Part shown: one piece after another, positions 49,979 to 58,235 of the stretch
Position numbering within the stretch: position 1 is the first letter of the stretch
How the letters are laid out: every line of letters begins with the position of its first letter
Source of the DNA: Megalonaias nervosa
Taxonomy: Eukaryota; Mollusca; Bivalvia; Unionida; Unionidae
NCBI GenBank assembly: GCA_016617855.1
Contig: JAECUM010016763.1
Coordinates: 1-64,000 of the forward strand
Length of the DNA: 64,000 nucleotides
Reading direction: 5' to 3'
Notes under the pieces: generated by a model
Database searches by the model: none
Told to the model about the DNA's origin: nothing
The model's input: the letters and a program-made list of their open reading frames with translations, nothing else
Made by a program: the position numbers and the translations under genes

Positions 49979-50319
49979 AAAGGTTGGGTTTTGTATAGGT
50001 ACAATAGGAATGGAGCAGGTGAAGAGACGTCACGGTACTGGACATTGGCAACAATGTTGCAAGGGTCTGACCTGAATACGCCCCACCCTAAGTAGAGACA
50101 AATACAGTAGGGATATAGACATATATAACACATGCATAGATTGATGAACATCAATCTATCACACATAAAATATAAAATCGACTAAACAAAATTTTAGGCA
50201 AGAGAAGAGATATCTTTCGGAAGCAATGGAGTGGCCCAGAAAAGGGCCTTTGCGTTTCTTCTTCTTTTTCTTCTATTTTCTCTCCTCTCTTCTACTTGTC
50301 TACCACCTTCTTAGTTTTG

Positions 50320-50649
50320 TCATCGCCGTTGTCTTCTTTTTTTTCCATCCTTTTCCTCCTTCTCCTCATCCTCTTTCTTCCTCTTCTCATTCTCCTCTTC
50401 CTTTTCAATCTTTTCGTCCCATGTTCTCATTTTGATTATATCTTCTTCATCTTCCTTCTCCTCCTTTTCCTGTTGTATCATTTCGTTCAATATGCCTTTC
50501 CCTTTCTTTAAGTTGTTGATCTCCATAGCCAGTCTGTGCGGGCTATAAGACCTAAACTGCTTTGCTAACAGCATCTCATCCACCATACCTAGGGTATCTA
50601 CTACCTCTTGCAACTTCATCATTTTCTGCAAATGGTTGTATGTCGGCAT
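50320..50649 (-). CDS. Small Glu/Lys-rich protein, paralogue 1 of three
   Basis: ATG 50649, 109 codons (MPTYNHLQKMMKLQEVVDTL then AKQFRSYSP). The N-terminal half is helix-forming. The C-terminal half is a low-complexity Glu/Lys tail. An upstream block (50705-50733 on plus) and a TATA-like TATTTAAA (about 50700) stand 50-60 bp before the ATG, as before the other two paralogues. No domain recognised. It is the last gene of element C, separated from paralogue 2 by the minisatellite. Confidence 0.5.
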   Translation of the reverse strand: MPTYNHLQKMMKLQEVVDTLGMVDEMLLAKQFRSYSPHRLAMEINNLKKGKGILNEMIQQEKEEKEDEEDIIKMRTWDEKIEKEEENEKRKKEDEEKEEKDGKKRRQRR

Positions 50650-50694
50650 GGCATATTATTCAATGTTGAATGGCGCGAATGACAAACGCTATGC

Positions 50695-50733
50695 TTTAAA
50701 TAGTTGAAGCATGGACGTGAAGGAAAACATCCC
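50695..50733 (-). promoter_or_regulatory. Upstream block of paralogue 1
   Basis: On the minus strand, GATGTTTTCCTTCACGTCCA then TGCTTCAACTATTTAAAGC. Same arrangement as the blocks before paralogues 2 and 3. Confidence 0.45.
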
Positions 50734-50744
50734 TTACAATAACT

Positions 50745-51345
50745 TCACATATCATATACTATCCACACAGAAGGGAATGGAAGAAAATAACCCATTATAT
50801 GCTATCCACACCCATATCTACTATCCACACAGAAGGGGAAGACAAAAACCCCAATATCTACTATCCACACCAATATCTACTATCCACACAGAAGGGGAAG
50901 AAAAACCTCAATATCTACTATTCACACAGAAGGGGAAGACAAAAATCGCAGTATCTACTATCTACACCCATATCTACTATCCACACAGAAGGGGAAAAAA
51001 CCAATATCTACTATCTACACAGAAGGGAAGGGAAGAAAATAACCCATCATATACTATCCACTCACCCAATCTATACTATCCACACAGAAGGGAAGGAAAG
51101 AAAATAACCCCAATATCTACTATCCACACAGAAAGGAAGGGGAAAAAACACCAATATCTACTATCCACACAGAAGGGGAAGAAAAACCCCAATATCTACT
51201 ATCCACACAGATGGGGAAGAAAAATACCCAATATCTACTATCCACACAGAAGGGGAGGACAAAAACCTCAATATTTACTATCCACACCAACATCTACTAT
51301 CCACACGGAAAGGGAAGGAAATAACCCATAATATGCTATCCACAT
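50745..51345. repeat. Minisatellite of about 18 units (CTATCCACACAGAAGGGG)
   Basis: Units start CTATCCACAC about every 38-42 bp, with several short 19-bp units lacking the AGAAGGGGAAG part. From 51350 the sequence changes to CACACA-rich. The 206-codon frame through it is an artefact of the period. It lies between the shared upstream block of paralogue 1 and the 3' end of paralogue 2. Confidence 0.92.
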
Positions 51346-51557
51346 AGGTGCGCGCATAGCAACACACATACAAACACACAAACTAACGCACACGCATACA
51401 AACACACAAGCACACACACACATCAGTAAAGGAGCCAGTGTTTATAATGACAATACCTCACATTTAAACAAATTGGCAACTTGATCAGTCTCTCTTTTCT
51501 AGAGATCTGGATAGCGCTGAGAAGGGCTGTTTTTGTTCGAACTTCAGATGCACCCAG

Positions 51558-52125
51558 TTAATGCTGACATCTCACAGGCCTGGGAACACAGACACATCGT
51601 CGGCTCCAGTCCTGATCCCAGTTTATTTGTGTGTCTGGCAGCGCTGAGGGGGTATGAGTGGCCTTATCATTCCAGTCTTCAGTTTGTGGAATAGTGAAGA
51701 CTTCTCTGTCTTCTTCTTCTATTCCACACCGTGGATGATGAGGTATCCTTATTTCCTTCCTATGCTGCGGGTCCCACTCTTGCCGCTGTCTCTCCAACTC
51801 CTCCAACGCCTCCTCCCAGTTTTCAATCTGCGGGACAGCGGCTCTTGGTGGTTGTGGTGTTGGTAGTGGATGTGGTGTCGGTAGTGGCTGCGGTGCTGGT
51901 AGTGGTTGTGGATGTGCACTGACCATCGGCCTCACCTCACACAAAGGCCTAAGCATGAGTCGAGGCAGGATCCTTTCTTTCTTCTCTTTAATTCTTTTTC
52001 CTCTCCTCCTCTTCCTCAATCCTGCCTTCCTCCTGTATCGCCTCTATAGCCAGCTCATCCAATAAACGCCTGGCATACTCCAGATGCATCTGAAGTTCCA
52101 GCAATTTAGCAATTCTGGTACTCAT
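51558..52125 (-). pseudogene. Small protein with Pro/Gln-rich core, paralogue 2 of three
   Basis: ATG 52125 gives MSTRIAKLLELQMHLEYARR then LLDELAIEAIQEEGRIEEE. A frameshift near 52020 shifts to the frame that runs to 51558. The central part is rich in Pro and His (HPQPLPAPQPLPTP). The C-terminal part is acidic with Trp (ENWEEALEELERQRQEWD). The N-terminus matches paralogue 3 (MPSRLAKLNEAYVNLHLVR). The 3' flank (51470-51550) is also shared with paralogue 3. No domain recognised. Confidence 0.5.
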
Positions 52126-52187
52126 TCTTCGTAGTTGACGAATCAACGATGGGTAGCCAGACTGACGAACGCTGCCATTTACATCCC

Positions 52188-52217
52188 TGAAGTACGGACG
52201 TGAAGGAAAATACCCCT
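52188..52217 (-). promoter_or_regulatory. Upstream block of paralogue 2, shared by three genes
   Basis: On the minus strand, TATTTTCCTTCACGTCCGTA followed by CTTCAGGG and TGTAAATG. The matching blocks are at 50705-50733 and 52929-52960. Each lies 56-63 bp upstream of the chosen ATG, and each is followed by a TATA-like site. A promoter role is inferred from position and conservation. Confidence 0.45.
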
Positions 52218-52520
52218 TTCACCAAAACTCACAATACCACTCTTCTACTTATAGCATGGAACGCGCGGACCTAAAAGAAACACTCACGTTGACCTTTTAA
52301 CTTACAAACACATACATACACTATCTGACAAGACAGTGAAACGAAGTGACACACTGCTATTTGCCAACATTAAACAAAGAAACGAAGTGCTTATAGACAC
52401 GCTTCTAGTTTTAACTACAAATATAAATTTTGGCAATTTGACTAGTATCTCTTTTCTAGAGGTTTGTGTATCCCTGAAAAAGGCTGTTTTGTTCGGGGAT
52501 TTATGGCAATCTTTAAACTT

Positions 52521-52868
52521 CTAATCCCCCTCTGGCTGCAGGTGTTCATACAGGATAGGTCTGCTTCTTCGGAAAGAAAAGAACTCTTTCGTGTCTACAC
52601 GGCGGTCGACAAAACCTCTGTCTGGCTCCTGCTATCGTTGCTGCTGTTGCTGCTGTTCTCTCATGCTGCTTCTGAAGTATATACTTCTCCGTCCACTCTT
52701 CCGTCTTGCTCTTTCTTGGTTTTCCTCTCTGCAGAGCTCTTCTATCAGGTTTTCGGTCACTTTTATCATCCTGACATTCTCTGTCTCTTCAGGCTTCGGT
52801 ATCAGGTTTTGCCTGACAAGGTGTAAATTCACGTAAGCTTCGTTCAGCTTGGCTAGTCTTGAAGGCAT
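52521..52868 (-). pseudogene. Small protein, paralogue 3 of three
   Basis: ATG 52868 gives MPSRLAKLNEAYVNLHLVRQ, then VRMIKVTENLIEELCREENQ, a basic region (RARRKSGRRSIYF) and a Gln run at about 52640. A TAG at 52632 is followed by 37 more readable codons (EPDRGFVDRRVDTKEFFSF) to a stop at 52521, so the gene may have been longer. The 3' flank (52430-52510) is alike in sequence to that of paralogue 2 (TCTAGAAAAGAGA...). It lies just downstream of the protease gene. Confidence 0.5.
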
Positions 52869-52915
52869 CTTTGTAGGTTGACTAGTAAACAACGGATGGC
52901 CAGACTGGAAACAGC

Positions 52916-52960
52916 CCCGTTTTATATGACTCAAGCGTGGAAGCGATAGAAAACATCCCT
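52916..52960 (-). promoter_or_regulatory. Upstream block and TATA-like box of paralogue 3
   Basis: On the minus strand, GATGTTTTCTATCGCTTCCA, then CGCTTGAGTCATATAAAACG. The TATAAAA is the best TATA match of the three. The stretch down to the ATG (CAGTCTGGCCATCCG) also matches paralogue 2 (CAGTCTGGCTACCCA). Confidence 0.5.
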
Positions 52961-53136
52961 ATGACTTTTGTTGGATAGGAACACTATGATAGCTGATTTC
53001 ATGGTGAGGGATAGAAAAAAGTCAAAGAGCATGTATAAATTGTTTTGAAAATAAACAACAGACATATTTGTTCAAAACTCAACATTTTTATTCAACAAAC
53101 AATCAACAACTAACAATCCATAGAACATCAAACAAA

Positions 53137-53693
53137 CTATTTTCGACAAGGTTGACAACGTTGTAAAATCATGTTAGATTTCCATTGATGGAAGTCATGG
53201 GGCCATTGATGTACATTACGTTTCCTAGCTAAAGACAAAAGATAGCCATAACGGTCACAAAACCATCCATCTACTTTTTCATCGTTTCTAGAAGAGTTAC
53301 GATCAAAATAAGTCACTAAATGTTGTAAGGAATATCCAAAACTGTGTTGATGAAGAAAATACAGACAATATTGTACACAAACCATAGAATCTGTGCCTTG
53401 TAATTGCACATTATTGAATAGTGTAGTCTGGGCATTTCTTCTCATAAAGTCGATGATGTCGTCTTCCAAAGGTGGTAATCCAAACGATTCAAAATACTCC
53501 ACACAATCATCGTAGGGAAAGTAGACGGCTACCCAGTGAGTACCTGGGAGATGACTGTCGTCCGTGAGGATGATATAAGCTTGATGGTCTTCAGGTTTGC
53601 GATGAGGAAGTTCATCTTTAGCACACCTGATAATATTACAAGAAGAGGTGGACGAACTGTTGTTCAAAAGATAATAAGTTCCCAGGTATCCAT
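53137..53693 (-). pseudogene. pro: Adenain-like cysteine protease of element C
   Basis: Processes capsid precursors in the adenovirus manner. From about 53667 to 53137 the frame is open: SGTHWVAVYFPYDD-like block with catalytic His (about 53545), CVEYFESFGLPP with an acidic partner (Glu here, usually Asp), NNVQLQGTDSMVCVQYCLYF (about 53410) with the oxyanion Gln and the nucleophile Cys, and the C-terminal RYGYLLSLARKRNVH. The residue after the Cys is Val rather than the usual Gly. The likely start is ATG 53693 (MDTWEL), with one frameshift before 53667. It may be nearly functional apart from that. Confidence 0.85.
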
Positions 53694-53707
53694 TTTTGTT
53701 TTTTTCT

Positions 53708-54194
53708 TCACAGGTAATGATAAGTCATCAATTGAATTCTGACATTTGGCTTGAAAATCTCTGACAAATAACCGTTTCTTTGATTCTACTCCACTCTCTG
53801 GGACAAGAGAGCTTCGCTGCGATAGATCTCCAGAGTAGACAATGGAGGCGACGAATGATCACGCAAGCCTTTATACCACTGATGCAACACTGCTTCTTCC
53901 GAGATGAGATCCCAAGCGTCATCCTGATAGTCATCCAATTTTTCTTCTTGATTCATCATCAGACATTTATTGTGTTACATTTGACTGCGATGATCGTTTT
54001 GACATCCATAACAATCTTTCTTGGTCAATTCCGTAATTTTATCCGAAAGGTGTTTGGCAAAACAGGACACTAAATGTTGTTCTTGTTCTGTCCATCTGTT
54101 CATCGTCTTTGTCTTGAGGTTCTGCCTCCACTTTATCCTCCCATTCCATTTCCAAAGATTCTCCACCGTTCAAAGAGGGATAGCAGTCTTCCAT
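53708..54194 (-). pseudogene. CxxC/His protein between capsid and protease of element C
   Basis: ATG 54194 gives MEDCYPSLNGGESLEMEWED, acidic. After a frameshift near 54100 it reads EQHLVSCFAKHLSDKITELT then KKDCYGCQNDHRSQM, a Cys-x2-Cys followed by His and, after a stop, HNKC, probably a zinc site. Then EEKLDDYQDDAWDLISEEAV and LEIYRSEALLSQRVE, to a stop at 53708. Its start lies 23 bp after the capsid stop, and the next start (protease) lies 15 bp after its end, so the spacing is tight as in a virus. Family unnamed. Confidence 0.55.
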
Positions 54195-54217
54195 AGCTTC
54201 TAATAGTCTAGAATGAC

Positions 54218-55488
54218 TTATCTCAAACTGTTGATTTCTATGGTATTATCGAATTCGGCATATAAGATGACGTTCACCGAATCGACACTAGCTTCTGCAA
54301 ACTGAAGTTCCACACGCAGTTGATCGGATTTTATAGGGTCTAAATGTCCCTCGTCGCTGCCTTGGTCTGGAGTGAAATCAAAGGCCCACAAGGTGTAACC
54401 TCCTGCATAATCTTAGTACGAAATGCCGTGACTGTTGTTTGTTCCTAGCTATCAGGTAGCTTTGTACAGGAACAAGTACGATCTCAAGTAATTATTCTGG
54501 GCAAAGTTAGGTTCGACGGGTCTGGTACACAAGGTCTTGCCATCGCAATTGACTTCGATCTTGGAAACTCTGTAGTGTTTAAACTGAATAGTATTGGCAG
54601 TGACGGCTCGGGTGAAGGCTGCATTGCTAACGATACCAACGATTAAACGTTTGGGTACCTGTACTTGGAACAGATGATCTTCAATCTTGGATCGGAGTCC
54701 AGCGGCAATGGTGAAAGTTTTCACTTCCACGCGTCATATCGGATACCTGGCGGTCGTACTGCTCAACGTGTCACTGATGTCATTTCCGCTTTAGCTAACA
54801 CTTCCACACGGCGCTTCTTAGATGATGGTTTTGTGCTCGTTGGCATGAGCCATCAAATGGAAAGCGGTACTGTTGAGTTTCAGTCTCAGGCGGATATCCA
54901 CTCCGTTCAGCAAATACTTGTACCAATGCAAACGATCCATCAGTTCTAAACTACGTAATTGCAGGATTTTCTATCGACGGTCGTTAAAACCCACATTGTG
55001 AGGATCGTCATCTGCTGTCAGGGCTGTGTCGTTAAACTTGTCATTGCCTGCTGTATCAGGTTTCCAAACTCCGCAAGCATCCAGATGAGTGTTCTTGGCC
55101 TCTTTTCCGTATGTCAAGAGATTTTCCAGGTACGCTTGGCAAGGGTAAGTATCCATGCTACTGCTGACTAGTTTGTTATTGAAATACAAATCCACTTCAC
55201 TGAACAAGGAATGCATGACATTGTTGACGGAAGCTACTCTGGCATCGGATCCTGGAACGCTGTCGTCCGTTTTGATCACTTTGACCTTCAGGTACAAGTA
55301 ACTGCTATTCAGATCGATGTAATCTTCGGGCTGACCTTTGATTTCAAATTCGATGGGAGACAAATCCGTCAAAGAGGAGACGGGATGAAATTCTACACAT
55401 TGGGATTCTTGCATCGTCATCATGGTGGGTGGCATGGCAAACAGATCCAGTTCCGACTTGGAACAAGGCAAGACTCTCGGTGCATCAT
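54218..55488 (-). pseudogene. mcp: Polinton major capsid protein, F54H12.2-like (element C)
   Basis: Double jelly-roll capsid protein of Polinton/adintovirus type, long annotated as F54H12.2-like. Blocks on minus: SELDLFAMPPTMMTMQESQC (about 55450), GQPEDYIDLNSSYLYLKVKV (55330), LFSEVDLYFNNKLVSSSMDT (about 55200), YPCQAYLENLLTYGKEAKN, then in another frame YPIRRVEVKTFTIAAGLRSK (about 54740) with VPKRLIVGIVSNAAFTRA and FKHYRVSKIEVNCDGK, NNYLRSYLFLYKAT, and last GGYTLWAFDFTPDQGSDEGH (about 54395) to the stop at 54218. Frameshifts occur near the ATG (55488), between 54971 and 54740, and near 54440. Otherwise it covers nearly the whole length. Confidence 0.88.
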
Positions 55489-55540
55489 TTTTTCTCTCTG
55501 TTTCTGATTAATAATTAAAAATGTCTAAGTCTCGGTTGCT

Positions 55541-55951
55541 TCAGCTTTTCTTGGTCTTTCTAGTTCTGGGGATGTGAAGTCCTTTGGAGGAATGTCTTCG
55601 TGGTCGTCTCTTTCTGCCTTGTCCTTGCTGTGGCGTCAGGGAAGCAGGAATGTCTGATTCGGCAGCGTCCGAGGAATTTATAGCAGTTTCTCGTCGGCCC
55701 AAAATGTCTTTGCCAGTTTGAAGCAAGACATTTTTGCCTGCTCTCAAGAAAGCTTCTTTGCAATTTTGTTTGTCAATGATGACATTTTGGAGAAATTCTT
55801 TGCCTTGCGTCAAAGCGGCATCTTTCAAGACGTGCAGTCCCTGTGTCACCATCGGTTTCAAAACGGGAGCCACTGAACGAAAGCCCGATTTCAACATATC
55901 TCCTAAACCATGTCCTCGTTGTCGAGCGACTCCTTGGTACACAGTATACAT
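55541..55951 (-). CDS. Core/minor-capsid protein, pVI-like, of element C
   Basis: ATG 55951, 136 codons with no break. It starts YQGVARQRGHGLGDMLKSGF, where the GHGLGD block is typical of Polinton minor-capsid proteins, then a helix and repeat-like region (TQGLHVLKDAALTQGKEFLQ) and a strongly basic C-terminus (GRKRRPRRHSSKGLHIPRTR). It lies between the penton-like and major-capsid genes, as in other Polintons. A role in capsid interior or DNA binding is inferred. One of the few intact genes here. Confidence 0.72.
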   Translation of the reverse strand: MYTVYQGVARQRGHGLGDMLKSGFRSVAPVLKPMVTQGLHVLKDAALTQGKEFLQNVIIDKQNCKEAFLRAGKNVLLQTGKDILGRRETAINSSDAAESDIPASLTPQQGQGRKRRPRRHSSKGLHIPRTRKTKKS

Positions 55952-55992
55952 GACTTACAAGTGGTTAGATTAATCGTTTTTGAAAATGGAGT

Positions 55993-56823
55993 TTAACTGT
56001 GACTTTCCCTTTGGTGAATGTAATATTTTATCCCGGATCTCCTTTTATAGTAATGTTGACAGTGTCGAAAAACGACTTTACTGACGGGCAAATAGTGAGA
56101 ATGTACAAATTCATCATCAGAATCCACTTTGAAAGGAATGACCCGCAGTAATGGTACGGAGGTGTGTCCCACCACGTTGTACTCCACCACATCGGTGTAT
56201 ACAAAAATCAAATTCATTTCTACAGGGAATCAGAAATATTTCGCAAAATCCAAGTTCCCTGTAATGGCTGGTATTTCGTTTTTAATCTTGATCAACTTGG
56301 TTTCTCCACCCAAAATGTCATACAATTCAGGACAAAATGTAATGGCCAATACTTTGTCATCCGAAAATTTGATCCGCATGCGACGAGCTATTTTGTGGTA
56401 CTCGAGGGTGAGACTTTTTCTGGCTTTCTCTATGGCTTATTCAAACCGTCCTGTGAATTTGGTAGCAATCGTGTTCACCAAATATTGGGCGCTAAAATAA
56501 TAGCCTGGGGAAATTTTCAACCGATAGGTGAACCGTTTAGTTTTGGGGTCCTGTGTTTTCATAGAGTCACCTGCAGTTGCGCGTTCATCCAAGGTTTGTT
56601 GCACTTGCTCTTCATGAACTTCGACAGTAAAGGTGTTTTGATTTTCAGTGAAATTTTTTATTTGTGTACGGTGAACCATTTCCACTAAAGCCACATCCCA
56701 ATGGACTTCGTGATCCAATTGGATGGCCTGAGGTAATTTGGCCGTGAAACAGCATAACGTGTTGTTGGGAAACACATCCATGGAACTGTCACTGGGTAAC
56801 GTTAAGAAAAATTGGTTATTCAT
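55993..56823 (-). pseudogene. Penton-like minor capsid protein of element C
   Basis: Single jelly-roll type minor capsid protein. ATG 56823 gives MNNQFFLTLPSDSSMDVFPN, the usual (F)-LPSNSSMD-FPNNTL start, then FTAKLPQAIQLDHEVHWDVA and LVEMVHRTQIKNFTENQNTF. After frame changes near 56440 and 56220 it continues as FSDDKVLAITFCPELYDILG and NLIFVYTDVVEYNVVGHTSV, with PLLRVIPFKVDSDD, to a stop at 55993. Its ATG overlaps the stop of the preceding membrane protein gene (ATGA). Confidence 0.8.
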
Positions 56824-57239
56824 AATTCCACAGTTCTGCTGTCCGAGGTGTCACTCGAAGTGAGAGGTGTGTCCAAAAGAGAATTGATGTTATTGTTGTT
56901 GGGGTGGTGACTGTTGGGAGAGTGACTGACGTTAGGCCCAATACTCCCGTTGTTGTTCCCGTTAGAGAAATATTTCATGGAAGGCTTGGGAAGAAGGTAA
57001 CCGATGCAGCTGCTCAGTAAAATGGTCCACAATTGTTTGTCTCCTTGTTCCAAACTCAAATTGGCAATGGCAGCACCGATGACACAATACACCTCAAAGA
57101 TCTGGCACAAAAAGACAATTTGAGTTTTAGGCACACGTTCTCCACACCACACTCACAAGGGTTGCTTTTGTAGATCTTGCACAGAAGAACTGGGGGAAGG
57201 AGTAGTCACTGTGGTAGCTGAGGCTGTGTTGAAAGGCAT
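56820..57239 (-). pseudogene. Small membrane protein of element C
   Basis: ATG 57239 gives MPFNTASATTVTTPSPSSSV, then a TGA after QPL (about 57155), and continues as VWCGERVPKTQIVFLCQIFE, a hydrophobic segment (VYCVIGAAIANLSL), and LWTILLSSCIGYLLPKPSMK. The two hydrophobic stretches suggest two membrane-spanning helices. The RCGKRVPKT...LLSSCLGYLLP pattern is recalled from other Polinton-type elements. A Ser/Asn/His-rich tail follows. The stop overlaps the next gene (ATGA). Function unknown. Confidence 0.6.
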
Positions 57240-57244
57240 GATGG

Positions 57245-57418
57245 TCACTTCTTTTTATAGTCGATGACTTGCGAAGCGTCCATCCAAGAATCAAAGCTGG
57301 GAGGATATCCTTTTCAACGCACTTTGACTTCTTTGACACGCCTCTTTCCCACTTTTCGGGTTCTTCGTTCGAAAATGCTTTCGACGTCGTACACTTCGTC
57401 TTCTTTTTTGGTTACATG
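57245..57418 (-). pseudogene. Chromodomain, C-terminal end of a lost Polinton integrase
   Basis: The minus frame reads HVTKKEDEVYDVESIFERRT then GKRRVKEVKVR-stop-KGYPPSFDSWMDAS and ends at 57245. The first Trp of the core WKGY is now TGA. Chromodomains end Polinton integrases (compare the one at about 11915). The integrase body is absent: the reading is cut at about 57418, where the gypsy element begins. Confidence 0.78.
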
Positions 57419-57446
57419 TTCTTCAATAACAATAACATTATATAGT
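57419..57446 (+). repeat. 5' LTR stub of gypsy element A
   Basis: Matches 61153-61180 at about 27 of 28 positions with one gap. A TGGCAGCGGTAGA stretch, which could be a tRNA primer-binding site, follows directly. Confidence 0.7.
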
Positions 57447-57488
57447 GGCAGCGGTAGAAACAAAAGACTGAAATTATCAGAGCTCAAA

Positions 57489-58235
57489 ATGGCTTCATTT
57501 CAATTTACAAAACCGGGGAATTTTGACTTTTCGAGATCTGAGACTTGGAAAAAGTGGATTCAGCGGTTTGAACGTCTTCGTCAAGCGTCTGGAGTTAGTG
57601 AAAAGGGGAAGAAATTCAAGTGAATACCTTGATTTACTAAATGGGAAGTGAGGCTGGTGACATTCTGTCTTCGTTCAACCTGACAGAGGTAGATCAAAAG
57701 AAGTGGAAGCCCGTGACAGATAGATTCGAACGATATTTCATTCCAAAGAAGAATGTAATTGTTGAAAGGGCAAAATTTATCCAAGAAAACTGGATCAGTG
57801 GACAGTTTTGTTACAGCTGTCTATGTGCTAGCAGATAATTGTAATTTCGGGCCACTACATGATGAAATGATCAGATATCAACTTGTAGTTGGATTGCGTG
57901 ATCCAAAATTGTCGGAAAAATTGCAGTTAGATGCAAATCTAACTCTAGAGTCTGCAGTTAGTCTAGCTCGACAAACTGAGGCTGTGAAAAAGCAACAATC
58001 AATTGTACCAGCAGCTGGAGAACGAATGGCTGTGATAGATGCAGTAAAATCGTCTTCACTGAAATATGGGAAGCAGAAATATAAAATCTCAAAAGTTCAA
58101 CAGAATAATGTCAGCAGAAAGGATGCATGAGATGTGGAAACAAAGTTAATCATTCTCGGGACCAATGTCCAGCAAAAGAAGCATAATGCCACAAGTGTAA
58201 GAGAAGGGGACAGTATGCAAAATGCTATCTGTTAA
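57489..58235 (+). pseudogene. gag: Gypsy A Gag protein
   Basis: Packages element RNA. ATG 57489 gives MASFQFTKPGNFDFSRSETW, typical of this gypsy clade, and on to about 57620; the next frame has SFNLTEVDQKKWKPVTDRFE (about 57670) with YFIPKKNVI, and a third FNLGPLHDEMIRYQLVVGLR-like block (about 57850) with DPKLSEKLQLD. Zinc knuckles at about 58127-58225 read CMRCGNKVNHSRDQC and CHKCKRRGQYAKC. Broken by three frame changes and stops. Confidence 0.85.

Noticed and set aside
50711..51331. 206-codon ORF with repeating YYPHRRG
   Set aside because: The frame stays open only because the minisatellite unit lacks stops in that phase; unit lengths vary and a second frame is also long.
50745..51345. 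CRISPR array
   Set aside because: Units are head to tail without unique spacers, next to eukaryotic-type transposons and no cas genes. The same holds for 42866-43235 and 11176-11338.
52591..52836. Plus-strand frame with a Cys run
   Set aside because: It is the antisense of the Gln run in the minus-strand paralogue 3.
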